A DNA stretch of 64,000 bases from Lathyrus oleraceus (GCF_024323335.1 NC_066583.1:362989877-363053876), one strand, 5' to 3'; positions 14,522 to 25,030 are shown, counted from the first letter of the stretch. Notes: generated by a model from the sequence alone, not told the origin. Made by a program: numbers and translations.

Positions 14522-17500
14522 TGTAAGACCCCAATTTTGACCCTAAGATCCCTCATGTTATACCATCATACGCATTGGCATTGGGATCACATCTTGGCAT
14601 CCTCCTTACCCCCCATTCATTGGGTTTGCATTAGAAGAGATCACCAAACACCATTTGATTGTATCATACTTTGTATTTTATCATTTTTACTAACCAAAAT
14701 ACCAAAAATATGTCTTTGCATGATTTAACTCTTTTGTAGGTAGGGTACATGCTCACCTTTGATCTATCAAGCCCACATCTAGGATTTAAGATCCTCAATG
14801 CAAGGAGCTCAATCAAGAATTGGTTTACTATGACTCTAGGCATCATATATGGATCCCCATGAGCTTCACATGTTATTTTGGTCAAGAATTCATCAAAAGT
14901 TTGGAATTGGTTTGCCTTGGAAACCCTAGTTCATTTGGGTATCTTGTGTAACTTCTGCATCAAGTTTCTTCACCAAATGGTCAAATATTTCAAGGTATAA
15001 TTCAAATTTCATCATCTTATGCATATATGATCTCCCATGAGTCCCAAAAGTCAAGAGAATTGCAAGCTAGCAAGTTAGTTGATGGTGGTTGACCAGAGGA
15101 ATTCATCTTATCAAAACTGGGTTCCCTAGACCCTATCTCCTACAGTTTTTATCATATGAAAATGATTCCAAAATAAATTTTACTCCAAATTACATTCCAA
15201 ACAACTTTCATGTTAAGGGCTAAAGCTAGTTTTTCTTGGAAAGTTACTTTTTATGGTGAACGATTATAGGTCATTTTGTCTAAACCCTAATTTGGAGGTC
15301 AACTTCCCAAGGCCATAACTTGCTCATATTTGATGAAATGAAATATTTACAAGTTTCACAATCAAATTCAAGGTGTCTAATTCAACTTTTATGTTTGGAG
15401 GAAGAGCTAATTCATCTTTTATGAGCATGCGATATGAGGACACATTATAGGTCATTTTTTACCAATACCATTGAACAAGTGATTTTCCTTAACTTCAAAA
15501 ATGCATAACGCCTTCATATAAAATCCAAATAAGGTTAAATTTATGACTATTTTGAAGGAATTTGAAAGAGTTGCAACTTTAATGAAGGAACTTTTCTCAT
15601 TTGAATCTCACACAAAAAAGTTAGCCAAGGTGGAATAAATGAACATATGGCTTGGAACTTAGAAATTTTTTTGATATGTTAAAATTTCCAAACTTTCACC
15701 TTAAAATTCATCATGATACAGGCTTCAAATGGAAAAAATTTCAACATAAAAGTTATTCCTCTTGATCTAACCTTTCCAAAAAGTCCAATTCTATCCATTT
15801 TGGATAAGATTTGAATGGTCTTCACATGGATTGAACATTGCATCATCATTTGGCAAAGGTCAAACTTCAAGCTTCCATGTACAATTGCCTAGCACTCCAA
15901 TTTGATTTCAAACTTGTTCACACTCAATTATGGATCAAATGGAATGATCTCATGGGGTTGTACACGCCCATGCACACATGCATCACTCATTGCCAATTTC
16001 GGAAACTCAATTGTAAGGTGCAAATATCATGTGATTCAGCTATAAATAGAGGCCCCTATGCTTAGAATTAAGGACTCCTTCGTGCCAGCTTTGATCCCAA
16101 AACCCAAACCCTTCCATTTGAGAGGATAATCCTGAGAGTTTCCTTTGGAAATTGAGTTTGAATCTCACTGTTTTGAGATTCAAAGCTCCAGGGATCCAAT
16201 ACCTTTTGTGCATTCTAATCCACTTCTGCAAGCATCCTGAGCAAGATCAAACACGAGCCAAAGCAAAAACACTTGAATCCAGACCTACATTGAAGGTATT
16301 TTCCATAAAATTTCATCTCTTCGATTCTCACTCAATTCTCCATAATTCTCTTGGATCCTTGGTTGTCTGAAGTCCTACCAATGTAGGCAACACGATTGAG
16401 TTGCTTTGAGGTCAAATCGAAGCAACTCAGATCATGCACCTCAAATTTCAACTCCTTGTATCTCTCAACATACTTGGAGTTAGGATAAATTGAGGCCAGA
16501 TTCGTGCTCAGTGCCATTTTAACTTTAAAATCATGTCCTCCTTTTTTATTTTAGTGATGGTTATGATTTGACCAGTCCAGCGAGGCTCGCCTGAGAAGGA
16601 GACCGGAGATTTGCTCCTGTGGTGAGTTGGCAAGGTCCAGAGCCACATGACCTGTTTGATTTGTTTTAATCATGAGCATTGGTTTGAATTACCAAGTTTT
16701 TGGCGCGCTGACTAGAGGCAACAATGGATTGCGCGCTTGTGGCCACTTGATCTGCCACCTCAATTAATGAGGGAGATCAAGTGGTCTACATTTTTTCTGA
16801 TTATTTGATTTTCATTTTATTTGTGTTATTTTCATTAATTCATATTAATTTTAATATTGATCCAACAAATATGAGAGTTTCACCAAAAAAAAAAATTCTC
16901 TTTCATTTTCTGAATTAAAATTATTTTTTGGATCATTATTAATATTTTCCATAATTTAATTGATTTTGTGAATATTTTTAATTGTTTAAAAATAGTTTTA
17001 AGTTTCCAAAAATTATGAAAAAAATTCTCCAAGGTCCTCTGACCTTATTTGACCTATGATAAATCTCATGGCCATTTCTTTGGTGTTTTGATGAGCTTTG
17101 TGAATTTGACCAACCATAATTTAATTTAATGCATATTTTAGTTGATTTTAATTGATTTTAATTGATTAAATGTCAAATAAATTGTGTTGAGCTTCTAATT
17201 TTGACTTGTTGAGTTTGACTTGTGTTGTTGGGCCTTGGTCAAGGTTGATTTGACTTTGTTAAGTTAAGATCATTGGGTTTAGGGGATTGATGAAATGTAC
17301 ATTTCATCTCCCAAAATGAATGAATGATCTTAATTTGGTAAAAGTCCTCCTTTGACCAATTTGTGTTGATTCCATTTCCCCTCCCTCTTCATCTCATCCC
17401 CCTTCTTTATTCATTCATGTCATGGGCCTATGATATCTCTAGATCCTAAGACTAGTTGATTGCAAAATCAACATGAGTATGGATGAGATTAGGTCCACCT

Positions 17501-18872
17501 TTTTGCATATTTTTTGCGTGTGTGATATGTTTTATAAGCATAATCCATTATACCATGTCTCTAACATGCATTAACACCAAAATCTCTATTGCCCGAGCTC
17601 AAATAGTTGTGACTTCTACATAAGTCCAATTACGATTGCTTAACATAGCGCTAAATTGTTGACACAAAAGGCATAACATTCTAGTAAGTGAGATTGTAAG
17701 TCTCCCCTCTTTCATGGTATTATGTGGAAACTTGGCCTTTTTCCTTCCTTTAGAAGATGTCTTGGTTCAAGGATTCATGCTTATGATAAGTGGATTGAGT
17801 GTTCTCCAAATAATGACTTAAACAATACAAAGCAAAAGTAATACTAACTTCTAATCAACTAACAACTAACATTTAATTTCAAGCCATTTACTTTTGTGTA
17901 CTTTAATTTCAAGCTTTATTCATTTGCCATTATTCATACCATTAAATTTGTTTACTTTAATGCCATTTTCACTTTGCCCACTTGGGCCATAATTTGTGAT
18001 ATATTGTGTTTGTATATACTTGTTTGTTTGTGTGGTCTTTTGACCTTAATGTATGTAATAAAAACAAAAACCCTAAAAGACATTTGTGTGGACTGTTGGA
18101 TTTGATTTGAGATAATAGACTTAGAATTAGGCAACACTCCCTATGCAAAAGGACTTGGCCAGTGCCAACTTTCATGTAACCAAGTGCTTGTGAAGTGAAT
18201 TTTCATCTGATACAAATATTGAAGATCCATTTGAGTTCATCTGTAACATGATCATATTGAAGTTGTTATTTTGAACCTATGTCTAATGCCTACTTTTGGA
18301 AGTCATCTGATGTATGGGAAATTTTGAAGAAGATCGTGGAGTTGCTAAGCTTGGATGTGGCTATCTTTATTTAATACCTTGCTCTTCATCTTGCTATTTG
18401 TGTATTGATATTGCTTGATTCTAAAGTCCAAGGGAAATTTGGGTTTCTATATGACATTCTTGTCTATTGGATTGCAGCTCATGGGTCAGATCTTTTCAAC
18501 TCTTAACTTTTAAATTCATGCTTAGGATTAGTCTATTCATTTCTCCCATATTTCTTTAATTTCAAATCTCTCCCTCCTTTAAAAAATCTTCTTTGCTTGT
18601 ATTTGTTTTCTAAACTTAGACCATTTTGCAAATTAGAAACTTTGGCCTCATGCCATCACATTTTTAAACTCTTTTCTTAATCAAATTTGTAAATGAACTT
18701 AACTATACTTGACTTAAAATTTCAAAAGCCAAAAAGAACTAACACTCATTCAAACCATTTTTAGGCCTCTTATGCCTTTGTTAAACTTAAACTTTTGTTA
18801 AAAGCAATCCACTCACTTTGAAATTGATACCACGAACTACGAGGTTTTGATCCTTCATTCTTATGTTGGTAC
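14522..18872 (+). mobile_element. Ogre-like solo LTR (family A, copy 1), left part
   Basis: Begins TGTAAGACCCCAATTTTGACCC, preceded by CTCAC (14517-14521). The other end of the same LTR is at 55194, followed by CTCAC (55195-55199). No internal region adjoins it, so it is a solo LTR left by LTR-LTR recombination. A 36-kb element inserted at GGTAC (18868-18872) splits it. Without that insertion the LTR is about 4.7 kb, in the range of Ogre/Tat LTRs. It is the same family, in opposite orientation, as 33709-38616. Open frames inside show no domain and are read as non-coding. Confidence 0.85.
16041..16048 (+). promoter_or_regulatory. TATA box of family A LTR
   Basis: TATAAATA followed by GAGGCCCC, in a G+C-richer part of the LTR about 1.5 kb from its start. 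The second copy of the family has the same TATAAATA at the equivalent place on the other strand (37095-37102). Conservation in both copies supports a U3/R boundary here. Confidence 0.65.
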
Positions 18873-19296
18873 TGTCACACCCCGATTTTGACCCTGATAT
18901 TCATATCATTATTTCATTCATTTTCTTTGTTCCTCACGATTTTGTTTCCTCTAACATGGTACCCCCCTGTTGTTTTCGTGAGCATCAAGTGGCCTCCTCT
19001 TCTGTTATTGTTGCACCTTGTTGTATTTTGCGCATTCAAGGTGAAGTTTTGCTGTCAGCATATTTAGATACATAGGCACATTCCGCGTCGTTGGTAATCA
19101 AGGAAATTCAAGGATTATTGTGTTTGGATTAGAGTGGCTTACCATGTCTTAAGGGAGAGTCATTATCATGTGGGTTTTTCAAGAGGGACCAAGCATGGTC
19201 GTCGTCGGAATCAAGCATCTATTCTCAATGGATTAGATATATATATTAGAAAATACGGTCGCAATGGAAGTCTGCATCTGTACTAAAGGAACTCTT

Positions 19297-19643
19297 GAAT
19301 ATGACATGCTGCATTTTGGCTATCTTGGTTTTGCTCTAGTTTTCTACCGAATGAGGCTAAAAATACTAAAGAAAGGAAATCAAGTCTTTAGGTATTTAAG
19401 GATGTACAACTTCGTTGTTACCATCCCGTTTCTTGCGTATCAATCTCCTTGTGTTGTTGACTTTAGAGAAATCAAAGGTGGTTACGTGGAACGGATAAAT
19501 GAATTGGTTGGATTTCACATATATGATTATGGTTTTCAAATTACATCAAGATCATCATTTATAGAAATCATCATATTCATGTTAGTATCACTACAATCAT
19601 ACATGTTCTCATTTCCAGATTTCGTTTATGTATCAAATACTTG
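19297..19643 (+). pseudogene. Captured PIEZO mechanosensitive channel fragment
   Basis: About 115 codons matching the plant PIEZO channel in its transmembrane middle part: FRMRLKILKK-type start (here FYRMRLKILKKG), YLRMYNFVVTIPFLAYQSP, then VGFHIYDYGFQITSRSSF and IIIFMLVSLQSYMF. Known role of the parent: a large plasma- or vacuolar-membrane mechanosensitive cation channel. This piece covers a small part of a protein of over 2,000 residues and ends at a TGA just past YVSNT. It lies in U3 of the family B LTR, immediately upstream of the RMD5 fragment, in the same orientation. The copy at 51241-51585 is nearly identical. The open frame's own start is incidental. Confidence 0.8.
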
Positions 19644-19811
19644 AGAAACAACAAGAAACATATTATGAGGATATGAGAAAAGGCCGTGGATTTTGTTTCT
19701 CTCTCTCTCTCCTATTTGTAGGTTCTTGCCTTAATCACCCACCACAAATCTTCTCCTTCCATTTTCAGTGTATTAAATCTTTTCAAACTGTAGATACAGT
19801 TAATACTCATC

Positions 19812-20351
19812 ATGGAGCTAAATTCTGTTAAAGATGATTTTAACCGAGTTACTAAGAAGCAAAAGTCATCCAGTTCTAAGGCTCGAGAGTTACTTGATCA
19901 GATCAGACAGGAAATTGAACGTGCTTTAGAATCGATGTGGTCAGTCAGTAACTGATCAATCGCTTGATTGTAAAATTGTCCTGAATGAGATGAAGGCCAG
20001 TTTACTTAAAATTGCTCCACTTGGCCAAATGGAAAGTACATAAAAGGAGCTAAATGTAGCTCTCAACAAATATGGGAAGCAGGTTGAGAAATGTTTCAAC
20101 CCTGATATATCCAGAGCTCACAGAAACATCGACATGGATACGCGCACTATAAATCAAATAATTGCCAACCATTTTTATCGCCAGGGTCCTTTTGATGTTG
20201 GGGACCATTTTTTAAGTGCAGTTGGAGAACCTGAATCTGCTGCAATTATGAAATCTCTATTCCTGGAAATGTATCAAATACTCCAAGCCATGCAAAATCA
20301 GAACCTGGAGCCAGCACTCAACCGGGCCGCGACTAATTCTGACAAACCGCT
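19812..20351 (+). pseudogene. Captured RMD5-like (GID/CTLH E3 ligase subunit) fragment
   Basis: Begins at a plausible native ATG (MELNSVKDDF) preceded by about 165 bp resembling a 5' UTR. It covers the N-terminal coiled part and the LisH/CTLH region: KKQKSSSSKARELLDQIRQE, NVALNKYGKQVEKCFNPDIS, INQIIANHFYRQGPFDVGDHF and [14 protein letters not shown]. The parent protein is a subunit of the GID/CTLH ubiquitin-ligase complex. Roughly 176 of about 390 residues are present and no intron is seen. This copy has a 2-bp loss near 19947 (GTCAGTAACTGATC) that breaks the frame. A TAA after MEST is shared with the other LTR copy, so that stop predates transposition. Confidence 0.82.
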
Positions 20352-20655
20352 CAAAGTTGAAGGACGTTGTTGAAAAGATCATCAAGGCTAAGTTTGGGAT
20401 GAACCTTCCACTTATTATGAATGCTCCAAACCTTCTCTATGAGGCTGGTGATATTGAGGAAGACATGGTTGCAATTTCTGATGCCAATCTTGAAAAGGTC
20501 CTAGTTGAGCTTCCTTCTCCTGTAATTGGTGGTACAATGCTTACAGTAGAGGATTTTCAACAGGAATTGAAATGAAATATCAATATAAAACACAGAGAGG
20601 AATTTGATGAAGAGAAAGAACCTGATGGGATGGTTCTCTTAGGATGGACAGCAAC
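20352..20655 (+). pseudogene. Captured SUMO-activating enzyme subunit 2 (SAE2) C-terminal fragment
   Basis: Matches the C-terminal ubiquitin-like domain and tail of the SUMO E1 large subunit: [51 protein letters not shown], then NINIKHREEFDEEKEPDGMV and a GW near 20650. The parent activates SUMO together with SAE1. The fragment starts directly after the RMD5 piece in a different frame. It has one TGA where the family usually has Cys. It passes without a break, in the same frame, into the ARF-GEF fragment. The catalytic Cys domain is not included. Confidence 0.8.
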
Positions 20656-20806
20656 CGCAGAAACAACGACCTTCACTGATTGTGTTGGATTCCTTTTGAC
20701 ATTTACAAATAGCCGGCTCAATAGTGATGTTCGCCTCAATGCAATTGCATTTTTTCGTTTCTGTGCAGTCAGACTTACTGAAGGAGGACTTACAAGCAAT
20801 ATCTGA
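20656..20806 (+). pseudogene. Captured BIG-type ARF-GEF fragment
   Basis: Short piece reading ETTTFTDCV, LTFTNSRLNSDVRLNAIAFF and RFCAVRLTEGG. It resembles the conserved HEAT/HDS region of BIG (brefeldin-A-inhibited guanine-nucleotide exchange) proteins, where FTNSRFNSDV.LNAIAFLRFCA is typical. The parent activates ARF GTPases at the trans-Golgi. Only about 50 residues, so a related large Sec7 protein (MON2/GNOM class) is possible. It continues the open frame of the SAE2 fragment, making a chimeric frame, and ends at a TGA at about 20804. Confidence 0.65.
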
Positions 20807-20865
20807 AATCCGGAAAGAAAGGAAAAATAGGAAAGTGAATAAGCAAGGTCCTGTAGCAGCATGTG

Positions 20866-21300
20866 AAGAAGCAAGGTCCTGTAGCAGCATTTGATTCTTA
20901 TGTTATGACTGCTGCCTGTGAACTTCAGTTGTTTCCTCTGATTTCACGGGGAAATAATCATTCACTTTCCAATAATGGACAAGATATCGCCAAGTCTGTT
21001 ACACTACATGGATCATCCCAAGATTTGCAGAATGGTCTAGAATCGGCAGTCCGTCATACTCACAGAATTTTAGCCATTTTAGAGGCACTGTTTTCATTAA
21101 AGCCTTCTTCTGTTGGCACCCCTTGGAGTTACAGCTCAAATGAGATAGTGGCAGCAGCTATGGTTGCTGCACATGTTTCTGAACTATTTAGATAGTCAAA
21201 AGCTTGCATGCATGCCCTGTCGGTTTTGATACATTGCAAATGGAACAAAGAAATTCACTTCAGGGCATCATCGTTGTATAATCTCATAGATATCCACAGT
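20866..21300 (+). pseudogene. Captured GIGANTEA fragment
   Basis: About 145 codons almost identical in style to plant GIGANTEA: ELQLFPLISRGNNHSLSNNG, LQNGLESAVRHTHRILAILE, ALFSLKPSSVGTPWSYSSNE, then SKACMHALSVLIHCKWNKEI and SLYNLIDIHS. The parent is a nuclear clock and flowering-time protein (LATE1 in pea by established knowledge). In this LTR copy a TAG interrupts the frame after SELFR; the other LTR copy has CGG there and stays open. No intron is visible. Just upstream, a 23-bp piece GAAGCAAGGTCCTGTAGCAG... is duplicated (around 20842 and 20869), marking a junction scar. Confidence 0.85.
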
Positions 21301-22329
21301 GGTAGTAGCTTTGCTTGTCCTGAAAATGCAGGGGCAGCCGGGACTCTTTATGATGCAGTTCCTTGAAGTCTTATAAGTCGATCACTATAACATGACAACG
21401 GACACTCCAATTTACTTAATTTGGTCAAAAAATCACAGAGCTATCTTGCTGCTGCAGCAAAACATAAACATCTGATCCTGGACTTTGAAGTGAATAGAAT
21501 CAATATCAACAAAGTGTTGGTATTTTGGGAATGTGATTGATTTCACAGATAGTATGCGAATTCGAGTAGGCCAGGCTATTTGTTCGATCAGGATGTAACG
21601 GTTGAATCACAAGCAGGTACCGCATATATATCGAAAGAGTTCATCTCATCTAAGAATTCTACACCCTATCCTTCTAGAATCGGTGATCCTGAAAGTGGTA
21701 CCGTACTCTCTATTTCTTCAACTCTTGATTCACCTGACAGATCAGAGACTTTGGAAAGCGAGCATGATGCCAAAGATTTAGTGGACGGGTTAGTTAATCT
21801 TGATAACAAAGTTGGTTATAGTGTTGAGGCCGTCACCCCTTCTGCCCCCTCTACCACCTATGCAGTGGATAACGAGCAGGGTTCAAAATGCTTCCCTAGT
21901 TTCAGAGAGAGAAGAATTAGGTGTAAGTTAAGTGTTATTTCAACCAGTACAGCAAGTTAAACCTGATTATAACTCTCAATTTGACTTATCAACTTCTGAA
22001 AGAGTAGCCTTGCCATATCAGAATCTTTTTTTTGCCTGCTGTGGCTGCGGAGAGTAATAAAAGCCTACGCTCTTCTAGGTTATCAGCAGGTATTTCAGAG
22101 CATCCTGTTGCTATTCCTTTGCAGCTTCCTGTCATGGTAAATGAAGCAAATGGTCAGCATAATTACCAAGTTCTGGAGAGAAGTCAAATTCACAACCTTT
22201 TCTTAGCATTGCCAATGCTATCTTATGGTTGGCTGCCACATGGACGTGTCGAAGCTTCAGAAGGAGAAAGCATTTTGAAATCAAATCCATGCCCACCAAT
22301 ACATCTCACTGAATATGCTGTTCCTGGGG
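21301..22329 (+). pseudogene. Unrecognised captured coding pieces between GIGANTEA and FAM91 fragments
   Basis: Several protein-like stretches that I could not assign: SSFACPENAGAA (21305-21345), NLVKKSQSYLAAAAKHKHLI (21418-21490), a Ser/Asp-rich open frame at 21580-21960, and AESNKSLRSS...ISEHPVAIPLQLPVMVNE near 22040-22150. Their balanced composition and codon-like texture differ from the AT-rich LTR around them. The first three-quarters (to 22198) is also present in the 3' LTR (53245-54146). They may be further host-gene fragments or less conserved parts of the genes on either side. Confidence 0.5.
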
Positions 22330-23097
22330 CTGATACCAGCAACCAACAAGAAAAATTGTCTCAGTTCAAGAGTCAGTTAGTGGAAGATACAAGTATACCT
22401 GGGTCTCCAAGAAGTGCAGTTAGCGATGAAGATATTTCTCTTGCTAGTCATGGTTTTGACAATATCCATATTGATAATGATATTCAAGGGGATGCTTTGG
22501 GTTCAAGCAACCATGGTCCTTGTTCGGCCTATATACGTGTCGCCTTCATAGTTGATACCAATATAACATCCTATCTTATGATGGGTTATGTTTCACCAGG
22601 TCTGAAATCTCATGCTGTTACGCTCTATGAAGCGGATAAGTTAGGTCATGCCAGCTTTTGTGATCTTTGCAAGGATCTTAGCACTCTGGAAGGTGCAAAA
22701 TTTGAGGGAGAACTGTAGGAGTTTTCCAAATCACGCATTTAGCCTGCATTGTGTATTAGAGTTAGAGTGTCTACAATCAGGCGGAGTTGCTTCTGATGTG
22801 AAAGTCGAGGAAGGACCTGATAAGATGAATATGGCTACTCCAAGCAATGGTGAACCAAGCTCTCTTACAGCTGAAATATCTTTGTCTGAAAAACTAGGAG
22901 ACTCTGGGGTTACAAAAGCTGAAATAAATAATGATGATTTATTGAGTTTAGATTTGGAGAAGTCTGTCGAGGCTTCTATTTCCTATGATGTCGTTCCTAG
23001 TGATGGAACCAGTTCTATTACATTGGATGGCAATGACATACTGGATTCCAGTAACATGAAACCAAGCACAATACAAAGTGTAATTGAGACTGCATAA
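22330..23097 (+). pseudogene. Captured FAM91-like protein fragment
   Basis: The centre reads VDTNITSYLMMGYVSPGLKSHAVTLYEA with a following DLCKDLSTLEGAKFEGEL. This matches the conserved FAM91 motif (a TSYLMMG..SPGLK.HAVT.(F/Y)E..KL pattern) and the NHAFSLRCVLECLQSGG stretch downstream. The frame breaks at about 22718, where the second half continues in another frame (22730-23097) with a small insertion at VLELECLQ. The parent is a Golgi-associated tethering-related protein; assignment is by motif memory. Not present in the 3' LTR, where it lies in the deleted part. Confidence 0.65.
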
Positions 23098-23129
23098 GTC
23101 ACATAATTCTTTATTCTTTGAAAAAACAA

Positions 23130-23430
23130 CACTTATGGTAACCCTAAGGCCAGGTTCGGTTCAAATAATATTTGATGCACTTCGAGCTGCATCAGTAGCA
23201 TCTGCAACAACTACCAAGGTCAGCCTTCCTAAGAGCAGGTTTATCATTCACTCCACCACCGGTCATTCCGCAAATATGTTTCCTAGCCTGCAAGCATTTC
23301 ACAATCTCGTACTTGTGCCCAGGAAATACCCCAGCAAATCCATCATCCCTCTCGATCGGCTCATCTACTGGAAGAGCTGTAACAGCAGCACCCTCTTCTG
23401 CTTTGACCGACACATGAGTTACATCACATG
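23130..23430 (-). pseudogene. Captured plasma-membrane H+-ATPase fragment, reversed orientation
   Basis: The minus strand reads [40 protein letters not shown] and, after a frameshift, [14 protein letters not shown] then TEPGL. This is the hinge and M5-entry region of P-type plasma-membrane proton pumps. The invariant TGDGVND motif is altered to TGGGVND, so even this piece is mutated at a key Mg2+-binding Asp. About 100 of roughly 950 residues are present. It is antisense relative to the PIEZO-to-FAM91 fragments, showing that the mosaic was not captured from a single read-through transcript. Confidence 0.82.
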
Positions 23431-23599
23431 TGAGCATGGTAGTTTCATCAGCATCATGTCTCACTTAGTTCAGTTTCCACGGAAAAATGCTCTAAATTGG
23501 TGACACCAATAACATGCGGGAACCTCTTTACAGTTGCTTTTGAAAACCATTCAGCACCATGCAGATCGTTTGGTTTGCACTTGCAGGTGTGATGCAGAA

Positions 23600-23754
23600 T
23601 TGGACATGGCCTTTGAATCGGTTTCGTCGTTTGAAGTATTTTTGGAGAACGAAAGTCCCGACATTGTTGGAATAGGCGTACTTGGACGAGGAGGGCTTGG
23701 TCTTCTAGAGAAAGGGGATGCGGATCTAGAGCTTACTCTTGATGGTGCAATCAC
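23600..23754 (-). pseudogene. Captured fragment, probably of an RCC1/PH/FYVE (PRAF-type) protein
   Basis: The minus strand encodes [20 protein letters not shown], then [15 protein letters not shown]. This resembles the linker before the coiled coil in plant PH-RCC1-FYVE (PRAF) proteins, where [11 protein letters not shown] and TTSGLSFSKS are typical. The match is in a low-complexity Ser/Pro/Arg segment, so confidence is moderate. It adjoins the UDP-apiose/xylose synthase fragment on the same strand. Confidence 0.45.
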
Positions 23755-23764
23755 CAGTTTTGGA

Positions 23765-23950
23765 GTTGTTCTTTCTTGATAGCATGAGAATATGTCTGAT
23801 GTTGATATTGAATGGTAGAATCCACCAGTTCATCAAGTGATGTCCTTGGCTTCCAACCAAGCTGCTTAGTGAGAATTGTCATGTCAGGGATGCGCCTATC
23901 ACTATCATCATATCCTTTTCCATAGAAATCCTCTAAAGTCACATCCAGAG
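23765..23950 (-). pseudogene. Captured UDP-apiose/UDP-xylose synthase (AXS) C-terminal fragment
   Basis: The minus strand reads TLEDFYGKGYDDSDRRIPDM then [22 protein letters not shown] and [12 protein letters not shown]. It corresponds to the C-terminus of plant AXS, a cytosolic short-chain dehydrogenase/reductase converting UDP-glucuronate to UDP-apiose and UDP-xylose. Only about 65 residues are recognisable; the catalytic YxxxK region is absent. The rest of the frame up to 24209 shows no match. It lies at the promoter-proximal end of the mosaic, about 440 bp before the LTR TATA box. Confidence 0.75.
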
Positions 23951-24393
23951 TTGATAGACTAGAGGCAGCAGCTGAATAATTGTTTGATGGATTTTGTGAA
24001 GTTGGTAAACCTTTGGCTGCTAAAGAGTTGTTCCTTACATGGATCAGCAGCAAACATAATTGCCGACATATTTGATAACCTTGCAGTAGCACCAACCTGC
24101 ATGTTTGCCTCCAAACAAGCAAAATAAAAGTGCGCATCAGTCCGATAACAACAACCTCAAACCGTGCCAAGGCTGCGGCGACATAAACACCCAAAATCAA
24201 TAATTCCAAAATGCAAACTTTTCAGTTGAGTAACTTACAATGGTGAAATTTTTTTACCAGCGGTGAAGTTTTGAAATGAAGAGAATTGAGAGAGGGACCA
24301 CTAGCTTGAGTAAAAACAAAAATCCCCAGACGTCCTCTGTACTAACAGACCTCCACTACACAGCAGGAAATACAGCAGATAGGAGAGGAGTCA

Positions 24394-24403
24394 TATATAA
24401 AAA
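24394..24403 (+). promoter_or_regulatory. Probable TATA box of the family B LTR
   Basis: TATATAAAAA followed about 30 bp later by CATTAAAGAACCC and a 5'-leader-like stretch with two CACTGTTCACC/CTACTGTTCAC repeats. It is the strongest core promoter in the LTR. It sits after the gene mosaic, which places the captured fragments in U3. The segment is deleted from the 3' LTR. Confidence 0.55.
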
Positions 24404-24944
24404 GCAATCACTATTCATTAAAGAACCCTAATTTTTGGAGATAGCCGCCACTGTTCACCCACAAGGAAGGGAGAATTCTGAAAAAAAAACCAAGCGCCGC
24501 TACTGTTCACTAAGAAGGAAGGAAGGTTTCTGCAAAAAAAACAAAGCGTAGGACGAACGGGAGCTCAGAAGAGACGAACAAGAAGAAAGGAAACGTCCGG
24601 GAAAAATGTTCAGGCGAAACGCTTACCTACATTCGTCGGTCGAGCTCGCCGCAACCGGTTAGCTTCCTTTCCGAGCTTTATTTCTATGTTTCGATTCTGC
24701 TTTGCATCCTTCTGAGGAAACCATGGTTGTTGTTCCGATTTGATTTCATTTAGCAATACCGCCACCTGTTTGTTTGTGATAATATCTTGCTGTTAAATCT
24801 TTGATGCTCAAAATGGAAAGAAACAGGATTTCTGTGCGTTAAGATGAATTTGTTTAAGTTCTGCTACTGTTTTCAACTTTGTGTTTTATTTAAAAGGCTT
24901 GTTTCGTTTTTTTATGTTATGTATTAGCGCTTGAGATCATATAA

Positions 24945-25030
24945 CAAGGATGCATGTTTGGCGGAGTTGGTAAAAGGGATGCTTTGGCACGTCTTTTGTC
25001 CTGGGTTCAATACTCATGTGCACTATATTT
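24945..25030 (+). repeat. tRNA-derived SINE-like segment
   Basis: Contains an A-box-like TGGCGGAGTTGG (24959-24970) and a B-box-like GGTTCAATACT (25004-25014) at tRNA-like spacing, followed by T-rich sequence. It does not fold as a complete tRNA (no acceptor stem is apparent), so a SINE remnant is more likely than a tRNA gene. Boundaries are uncertain. Confidence 0.5.

Noticed and set aside
14282..14885. Open frames crossing the left border of solo LTR A1
   Set aside because: They span the insertion junction at 14521/14522, so they cannot be an ancestral gene; no domain recognised.
19264..24209. Cluster of real host genes (PIEZO, GIGANTEA and others) in tandem
   Set aside because: Each is a short fragment, several carry stops or frameshifts, they lie inside an LTR, and the first five recur in the partner LTR.
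24959..25014. Functional tRNA gene
   Set aside because: A- and B-box-like motifs are present, but no acceptor stem or anticodon arm could be formed by eye; a SINE-type remnant is more likely.
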